From: Papaver somniferum
Taxonomy: Eukaryota; Streptophyta; Magnoliopsida; Ranunculales; Papaveraceae
DNA: 64,000 nucleotides
Reading direction: 5' to 3'
Assembly: GCF_003573695.1 (NCBI RefSeq)
Contig: NC_039363.1
Location: 128,323,302-128,387,301 of the forward strand
The first letter of the stretch is position 1, and each line of letters starts with the position of its first letter. The notes beneath the pieces were generated by a model that was given only the letters and a program-made list of their open reading frames with translations, had not been told where the DNA came from and made no database searches. Shown piece after piece: positions 57,015 to 64,000 of this stretch. The translations under genes and the position numbers were made by a program.

Positions 57015-57809
57015 ATGTCTTCCAATGCTTTTAACTATGTTAAATGTCTTGGTCTTTCCTCAAAGGATAACTCCTTAGTTGATTCTTCTGAATCCCGAGA
57101 AAGAAACAAGACAGCTGAAAGAATGTCAGAAGTAGAAAGGAAGGTCACCAGAAATAAAGAAAATCCAATTGAGACGATTGACTTTCGCAATCATGCTCAA
57201 CTCTTGGATGAATTTGAAAAGTCTCTTGGTCGAGAACGTGAACTCTACAAAATCATTGAGTCATTCTCTAACAATATTAAAAAAGTCACTCAGGAAAATA
57301 TGCTTCAACAAAAGACTATTAGTATCCTTGAGAATACTGTTAAAGAAGGGAAAATTAGACAAAAACGTTTGATTGAGACACATTCATCAAATATTAACAA
57401 CCTTCGTGTTGAAACATGGAACATTTCTTCATCTCTTCACCTTGCCCAACAACAATCGATCTCCTTAACTAAGGAAAACACTGTAGTGAGAAATTCTTCT
57501 ATATCACGGGATGGTTCTCAATGTGAGTTGCCTGTCATAAAGAGAAACTCATCAAAAGAAGTCCTTGCAAAAAATAAACGACAACCTTCCAAACGGAACA
57601 TGGGTTTGAAACAGATGCCTTTCAACAATTCTCTTCCACGAAATTGTTCCTTATGTGGGAAAAGGAATCCTAGTGCAAAACATTGTTTTGATAGGAAGAA
57701 ACATATCTCCGGTCTTCGAAATATTCTTTTATTTACCGTCAACCGAGTTAATCATCTGACTACATCAACAATAGATTTCACTCCCACAGAAAACTACTAC
57801 TCTCATTAA
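57015..57809 (+). CDS. Coiled-coil/Cys-His protein of element A3
   Basis: A 264-codon ORF starts about 90 bases inside the primer site, at the expected gag position. Residues about 55-125 (LLDEFEKSLGRERELYKIIE, KKVTQENMLQQKTISILENT) form a probable coiled coil. Residues 180-205 are basic. At about 211-225 the cluster CSLCGKRNPSAKHCF could bind metal. The UBN2 gag core is absent, so this is not ordinary Copia gag. A TAA ends the ORF, and the same frame goes on at once to 58136. Element A1 has the same order (Cys/His ORF, stop, second ORF). I do not recognise the family. A role in particle assembly or RNA binding of a non-autonomous element is a guess. Confidence 0.5.
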   Translation: MSSNAFNYVKCLGLSSKDNSLVDSSESRERNKTAERMSEVERKVTRNKENPIETIDFRNHAQLLDEFEKSLGRERELYKIIESFSNNIKKVTQENMLQQKTISILENTVKEGKIRQKRLIETHSSNINNLRVETWNISSSLHLAQQQSISLTKENTVVRNSSISRDGSQCELPVIKRNSSKEVLAKNKRQPSKRNMGLKQMPFNNSLPRNCSLCGKRNPSAKHCFDRKKHISGLRNILLFTVNRVNHLTTSTIDFTPTENYYSH

Positions 57810-57812
57810 AAG

Positions 57813-58136
57813 ATGTTTAATGATCACTCGTTTCAGAATCTTTACAGGGATCGTGTTTATTCTCATGGTGCAAACTACACCACAAAAACACAGTTTCCCA
57901 GTGTCTATGAGAACAAGACTGGTAAATCTAAGTCTGGAAGGTGGAGACTTATCTCAGTAAATACTCTAGAACCAATATCTAGAGGTCCTAGACTTAGTTA
58001 TCAAAAAGATCCATTTAATGGACTCTCAAAAATAGTTGTAAGAACTTTCTATGGAGTTGAAAACAGTCAAAGAGAGGTAAGAAAAATTCAGACTGTCAGG
58101 TGGTATCCCCAAATCATCTCTCAACACTTATGGTGA
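57813..58136 (+). CDS. Second ORF of element A3, in frame after one TAA
   Basis: A 107-codon ORF begins one codon after the stop at 57807-57809 in the same frame as the preceding ORF. The two may be one protein interrupted by a single nonsense codon, or be linked by readthrough. It is basic and aromatic-rich (KSGRWRLISVNTLEPISRGP) with no known domain. Confidence 0.4.
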   Translation: MFNDHSFQNLYRDRVYSHGANYTTKTQFPSVYENKTGKSKSGRWRLISVNTLEPISRGPRLSYQKDPFNGLSKIVVRTFYGVENSQREVRKIQTVRWYPQIISQHLW

Positions 58137-58686
58137 GATTATATCTCATCCTACTACCTAACCTTAGGTATTCTCATCCTTGTGTCTAACTTGAGAGTTA
58201 CAAGGATGTATGTTTATGAGATGATCAAGTCTTAGGTGAATTACCATCTGTTCTATAAGTCTGAGGTCTGTTTTACAGGTTGAGATTTCTGGTTATTATT
58301 CTTTCTGTATCTAATGTATCTCTTTTGCTCTATATATTCTGGTTATATATTGAGCCACGTTTGGAAGAGACATTGTGAAAAACAATATGTATTTACTCTT
58401 GGGTTCTTATTGGTCTTTTGGTATCCGTTTCGGGCTCACGAACGTCCAAGTCTTCTATAGGAAACTCTAGGGCTTCCACCTAAAGGTGTTTCTCTCTTGA
58501 TTGATAACATATATATATATATACTCCTTGTATGTGTTTATCCACTTCCCAGAAAATTATTTTTATGGGAATCTCTGTTGAGCCTCAAGAAGAAGTGAAC
58601 ACGGTGATGGAATAAGACTTCAAAGGATGTGATTCAGCTCAAGATCTAATTCAGAAAAAGATGCTTGAAAGAAAATACTATAACTC

Positions 58687-59004
58687 TTGGATAGGAGAAT
58701 CTGTCAAGGATTTAATTCTCAACAGAATGAGGTGAAGAACGAGCTTGTTAACCTTCAATTGCAGATAAACCAGCTTATTGATGGACAAGCAAAGATTCTT
58801 GATAATCAAAACATCATGATCAGGAACCAGAAGAAAGTCATCCTTGATTGCGTCAAAGCCAGGCACCTTGCCCGCATCATTGACCGAAAAACTAATGTTC
58901 TAACTCATGAACATGGTATCTCTACGGTCAAGAAAATCAAGGATATCAGTGATACCTTTTTTGATGGACCATTTCAAAGGTATGAAATCATCAAAGAAAA
59001 TTGA
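58687..59004 (+). CDS. Short coiled-coil ORF in element A3
   Basis: A 105-codon ORF. Residues 12-52 (NEVKNELVNLQLQINQLIDG and what follows) show clear heptad spacing of Leu, Ile and Val with many Asn and Gln, a likely coiled coil. The rest is basic. It occupies the same place, just before GGAATAGCCATTATTGTG, as the minus-strand ORFs at 2766, 32482 and 38832. An ORF in this slot is therefore a constant feature of the family, though the sequence differs. Confidence 0.45.
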   Translation: MDRRICQGFNSQQNEVKNELVNLQLQINQLIDGQAKILDNQNIMIRNQKKVILDCVKARHLARIIDRKTNVLTHEHGISTVKKIKDISDTFFDGPFQRYEIIKEN

Positions 59005-59110
59005 TTTTCTTCTTGTCTAGAAAACTTCTTAAGAGAATTGTATTCTTGTTTTTGTTTAAGAAGGATAACTAGGGTTTGGAATAGCCATTATTGTGATTAC
59101 ACATAGCTAT

Positions 59111-60581
59111 TGAAAAAGCGGGGGTCTAACAACCACACCCAATATTTCGCTTAGCAATATGTATGGACAAACTCCAATATACTTTCTAGAGAATCAACTA
59201 GACGGTCAGACTCAATCTAGATAAAAGTACATCAAAGAGTTTTATATCTTAATCTCTCGATTTGATTTGTACTCAAGCAAATAGAAATCTGCGAGTCTTT
59301 ATCAAAGAGAGATAACTTGGATGGTACCAAAGACCAATATCCAAGTGTCAATCAATTTAAATCAACAACCAAAGGTTAGATATTCTAATTGATTGATCTT
59401 AAAGCACAACCTGTGATATTTCAATTATAAAGATAAACAATAGAATGCCGAGATAGAAATAACACAGACACCAGAATTTTGTTAACGAGGAAACCGCAGA
59501 TGCAGAAAACCCCCGGGACCTAGTCCAGATTGAACACACACTGTATTAAGCCGCTACAGACACTATCCTACTTCAAACTAACTTCGGTCTGGACTGTAGT
59601 TGAACCCCAATCAATCTCACACTGATTCAAGGTACAGTTATGCTCCTACGTCTCTGATCCCAGCAGGATGCTACGTACTTGATTCCCTTAGCTGATCTCA
59701 CCCACAACTAAGAGTTGCTACGACCCAAAGTCGAAGACTTTAATAAACAAATCTGTATCACACAGAAAAGTCTATGGTAATAGATAAATCTGTCTCCCAC
59801 AGACATACCTACAAGTTTTTGTTCCGTCTTTTGATAAATCAAGGTGAACAGGAACCAATTGATAATACGGACTTATATTCCCGAAGAACGGACTAGTATT
59901 ATCAATCACCTCACAACAATCTTAATCGATACGACGAAATAAGATGTTGCGAAATCACAAACGATGAGACGAAGATGTTTGTGATTAATTTTTATATCTT
60001 TCCTATCGGAGATATTAATCTCAAGCCAATCCTTGCAATTGTACTCGTACGATAGAATATCAGATCACACAACTACGGGAAAGTGGCATCGGTCTGGCTT
60101 CACAATCCCAATGAAGTCTTTAAGTCGTTAACCTGGTTTAGAAGAAGAAATCAAAGGTTAAAGGAGAATCGACTCTAGCTATGCAACTAGTATCACATAG
60201 AAGGTGTGGGGATTAGGTTTCCCAGTTGCTAGACTTCTCCTTTATATAGCCTTTCAAATCAGGGTTTGCAATCAATGTTAGCTTGGTAACAAAGCATTAA
60301 AGTTTCACCGTTAGATGAAAACCTGATTCAGATTCAAGCTAATATCTTTCAACCGTTAGATCGAAAAACCTAGCTTGTTATACACAAATGAAATGTACGA
60401 TTTTAGGTTTGTGTAACCGTACCCAGACACATGTACATTTGTTGGTTAAATAGTAGTTAACCAAATGGTTAGCCATATGAGCACTTTCATATCAACCAAT
60501 CTCTTCTTCACCATAACTAGTTCAAATGACTCAAATGAACTAGTTAGAGAGTTGTTCAACTGCAAGGAAATCTTATGTAAC
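59111..60581 (-). repeat. Family A LTR (A4), minus orientation
   Basis: It starts at the exact terminus TGAAAAAGCGGGGG, joined to internal sequence of A3, and matches 4865-6340. The minus-strand TATA box CTATATAAAGG is at 60239-60249. It is interrupted at 60582 by LTR B2, and the remainder is outside the window. Confidence 0.85.
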
Positions 60582-63500
60582 TGTAAGGACCCTAAAGGAC
60601 GTCAACGCTAATTGAAAGGTTTAGCAATAGTCAAGAGACGATTTAGTCGATAATGACTCGATTATCTAATATAAATTTTAATTAATATAAATTAATCTAA
60701 CAACGATTTAGATACGAAACTAGTATTGTTAGATAGATCTCCAAAAGTTACGCGGAATGGGCTACTTGAAGGGGTCAATCAGATATCAGACGAAGAAGAT
60801 GTCATCAGTTTTATTTGAAAGGAAAAATAGTCATTTTATAGGTTAGCCGCCTTGGTTGCCCGTATCAATTTTGGGTGCCTTTAGTATTTTCGGTCGTCCT
60901 TATCTCCATATCGTGAAGATAACTCTCATATTTTCTATTTTCTTCTTCTTTCTTCCTCTTTCTTCATTTTTCTTCTACTTCTCTTCTGTTCTTCATTTTC
61001 TTTTCTTCTCTGAAGCGTTTTCATCAATCGAGAACGGTTGTCATGAAGAGATTAGTAAAGTTGGTGAAGCTAGGCAGGTGTTGAAGTTGATTAAGCTTTG
61101 GAGAAGAAGAAATAGATGATGCTGTTATAATTGGAATCAGGGTTTATAGTGTTAATTAATGTTATGAAGATTTAGAAGATGAATTAAGGAGATATTGTTG
61201 ATGAGGAATCATGGTTAGAGGTTTGATTGAAGTTCTGAAGTTATTCTAGAGAAGAATCAATGATTTAGGGTTTCTCAAGATGTACTGGAAGTTTGATTTA
61301 GTGATGTTTAAGAAGGATTGAAGTTTGGGTTTTCATTGATTGAGGAACGGGGTGGAGTTAATTAGATGTTGGAGCTTTAATTTCAGTCTAATTGTGATAT
61401 TGGGAATTAGGGTTCTTGAGTATCAATCTCAGATAAAGAAGATGTAATTGAAGGATGAACTTGGAAGTCTAGAAGATAGATTAGAGATGAGTTTCCGTGT
61501 TGTAGTGATTGGCAATGAAGTTAAGGTGTTGGAATTGATTTGGAGATGAGATTAGTGAATCGGTAAAATAGAGTTCATGTTATGTTCTTCCCCAAATCCG
61601 AATTAGGGCCTCTGAGATTTGAAATTGAAGCTAATATTGGGGCTTAAGGTTAATGAGTTGTAACTGATGAAGAATTAGGAATCGATTCTGTTAATAAGGA
61701 AATGATGTAGTTGTCTCTGGTTGATGTTTGAGCAAATATGATCTGAGGTAATTGTCTCTGAGTTGTTTTAGTTTAATTGTTCAGTTCTTTGTTGATTATA
61801 TGTGATTGTTCTTAAAGCTGTTAATTGGAATGGGTATGGCAGAGATGGAATGTGATCATAATTATAGTTTAGGTTGTTTGAATGAACTGAGATTATAATG
61901 TGCATGATGATTGTGTTAAGTCCGGTCTGGAAGTATTTTTGAAGTTTAAATGATTGAGTTGCGATAATGGTGCTGGTGGTGTTGAATGTGAGGTTTGTGT
62001 TTGGTACTTGATTGCATGACCTGGATGCGGTGGTATTGTACTGAGTTGCAGCTGAAGTAATTGTTTAATAAGGATTCAATTTGATTGCACAGAACTTTTG
62101 GAGTTGAAATGCTAGATGAATGTTAGGGGTCACTGCAATGGTTTCTGAAGTTGATGTGGATGGTAGATTTGTGATACAACTGTTGGTGGTATGAGTTTGG
62201 AAGAGATAAACACTGGGCTAGTATTGCAGGTGGAATGGGAAAAATAAGTTGAGGTGGTGTAATGTAAGTATTGAAGTAGTTTTGAATCTGGCTGTGCTAC
62301 TTAGATTAGAGGGAGGTTTAGAAAACAAAATGGTTGAGTGGAATGGGTTATGATGATGATGAAGAGGAAATGAGCATTACACTGTTAGTGGTTAGGGTGT
62401 GGAGTTTGAAGTTAGACTGTGGAGTTCAGTTTATTGATGATGTTATTTCAGTTGAATTTGGATGTTACCTAAAGCTGCAATTGCAGGTAAACTCAATTTA
62501 GTGTTGTAATTGAATTATAAGATTTTGTTGAAATGAATGTACTATTGTTGCGGTAGAATTTATAGTTGTAACTTGCAAAACTGAAATTGGATAGAGAAAG
62601 ATAGGGTGATATGCTTTGGAGTTGATTTAGCAATAGTGTGGTTATTGCTTAGGTCAGTGTTCCCTTGTCAAACCAGATATCTGACTGACATACCTTAGCT
62701 GACTTATTGTCTGACTGAGTTGACTCAGTTGACTTGACCTTGACACTTACCCAGGACTTTGACCTTTAACTGACGTTGACTGTTAGTTGAACCATTTAAC
62801 CGTCGTTGACCATTAGTAACCGTTAGATGGACCATCCTTATGTATTGGGCTTGCTTCATAGACTTGGGCTTATGACTAGTTACCCTAGATTGATGTTTGG
62901 ACCCCTTATGGTCCGAATTAGCCTTCAACTTATTCTACAAAGTTGTAGACATTCATAAGACTTAACTAATAGACTATAAAACCAACCTAATGGAATTAGT
63001 AAATCTTTAGATATGCAAGAGATGGATAATGAAGATGTGTTAAACCATAAATGGGCTTAGAACCATTAAATAGAATTGTATGATTCTTGTGTGAGCCTTT
63101 TTAGCTAAACTCTTAGAGTTCTTGTATGATTAACAGTTAGTTATTAACAACGATCGATTCAAGGATGAACCAGTGGACCGTGGATCTCGAGGTAGGCGTG
63201 GCTTGTCATCAAAAGAGGTGGGAATACATTTGAATCTTTGGTAACCATTATTGTTTTCCTTTACAACAGTTTATGTTTAACAAACTCGTGTATTTCTGTT
63301 TGTGCGTTCTATGCATTGTTTAACTTGTTTTACGATAATTCTGTTGATTCTGTTAATCTTTCCATGGTTTGGAAAGAACCTGTAATGTGTTGTGGTCAAT
63401 TTGAATTGTTATGGGAAATAAGAATTTCCACGTGTGGTATATAGGATACGCTCCTTCACATTTATACCTAGAGCTTTTATGATATATTGGTCGACAGTTT

Positions 63501-64000
63501 GCGAGTTCGGAATTGTCGACAGTTTGCGAGTTCGGAATTGTCGACATCCATATTTACGATTAGGTGTGGATTTGCGAGTTCAGAATTGCACAACCATAGT
63601 ATACATTGTTTGAAGAAGGAGTTTGTCCATATACATGATTGTTTACTTTTGTGAGGATATGCTCTTTCACATTTATACCTACATGAATTCAGCTTTTATG
63701 CTTATATCGGCCGACAGTTTGCGAGTTCGGAATTGTCTACATCCATATTTACGATTAGGTGTGGATTTGCGATTTCGGAATTGCACAACCATAGTATACA
63801 TTGTTTGGAGGAAGAGCTTGTCCATATTCGTGTTTGTGTATCTCAGTGACTTGGTCACTATTTAATGTCTGGGAAAACATTATTGTTTTTCTTAATCTTG
63901 TTTATGATTACTTAGAAGTTAAATATTAATTATTCCCACTTTCAGTTTTCAGAGACAGATCAGAGTTGCGCATCGAAAGCCACAAGTGTTGACTCCGTTA
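60582..64000 (+). repeat. Family B LTR (B2), plus orientation, truncated by window end
   Basis: It begins TGTAAGGACCCTAAAGGACG and runs as the inverted counterpart of B1. About 200 bases remain to the expected end when the window stops. The left target duplication candidate is GTAAC (60577-60581). Whether it is a solo LTR or the start of a full element cannot be seen. I find no gene in it. Confidence 0.82.
63447..63862 (+). repeat. ~209-bp tandem duplication within LTR B2
   Basis: Two copies (63447-63655, 63656-63862) share CACATTTATACCTA, GACAGTTTGCGAGTTCGGAA, CATATTTACGATTAGGTGTG and CACAACCATAGTATACATTG. Inside the first, a shorter unit GTCGACAGTTTGCGAG is itself doubled. B1 lacks a clear counterpart. 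Confidence 0.82.

Larger units (their letters stand above)
56927..59110 (+). mobile_element. Internal region of family A element A3 (pol-less)
   Basis: It runs from the primer site through two ORF groups to ATTACACATAGCTA, the point that in A1 and A2 lies about midway to the polypurine tract. There it meets the terminus of an LTR in opposite orientation. 58137-58686 has no gene (it includes an AT microsatellite at 58508-58522). Confidence 0.75.

Noticed and set aside
60856..61119. 87-codon ORF with a hydrophobic Phe-rich start
   Set aside because: It arises from a pyrimidine-rich run (TTCTTCTTTC-type) inside LTR B2 and is unlikely to be a real signal peptide or gene.

Overview
The window is nuclear DNA of a flowering plant, very probably a eudicot with a repeat-rich genome. 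The evidence is intron-containing plant-specific genes (a pBRP-type TFIIB relative, DUF1118, DUF1195 and DUF7086 proteins), plant L1-type LINEs with zf-RVT and RNase H tails, a hAT element, and several kinds of LTR retrotransposon with long LTRs. The species cannot be fixed from sequence alone. A Ranunculales-type genome is possible, but that is only a guess.

Layout. 1-7214: a minus-strand Copia-type element of 'family A' (LTRs about 2.35 kb, gag/pol-poor internal region), cut by the left window edge. 7215-9850: degraded Copia and LINE relics. About 9985-14625: an L1-type LINE split by a 1.54 kb non-autonomous hAT element with 8-bp target duplications. 15265-17240: a second, truncated LINE. 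18132-25695: the only clear host gene island. It holds DUF1118 (minus), the pBRP-like gene (plus, three exons), a tRNA-Thr-like gene with an altered 3' end, DUF1195 (minus) and DUF7086 (plus). 26633-27709: a broken C-terminal reverse-transcriptase-like ORF with a putative restriction-like endonuclease domain.

28171-52481: a third LINE whose endonuclease region is split by about 23.4 kb of nested retrotransposons. These are a tandem LTR-internal-LTR-internal-LTR array of family A (28520-51903), a solo LTR 'C' (39540-41215, TSD GTATG) and a complete 9.98 kb LTR element 'T' (41529-51508, TSD ACTTG). Element T lies on the minus strand. Its internal region has no visible gag or pol. Instead it carries, on the opposite strand, a multi-exon plant mobile domain (PMD) gene with its own TATA box. 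Its LTRs carry a variable number of GC-rich tandem repeats (five against six copies of a ~225-bp unit).

52482-64000: an inverted family A structure. A plus-strand LTR and internal region code for coiled-coil and zinc-knuckle proteins and run directly into a minus-strand LTR. It is interrupted by two very long LTRs of a third family 'B' (53207-56453, a solo LTR with TSD; and 60582 to the window end, opposite orientation).

The host genes form two divergent pairs (DUF1118/pBRP and DUF1195/DUF7086), each with a short shared 5' interval. Nothing links them in one pathway. DUF1118 relatives act in thylakoid organisation and pBRP is a TFIIB-family protein. Most of the window records serial retrotransposon insertion. 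The observations most worth a second look are the antisense PMD gene in element T, the non-pol proteins of family A, and the endonuclease-bearing reverse-transcriptase fragment.
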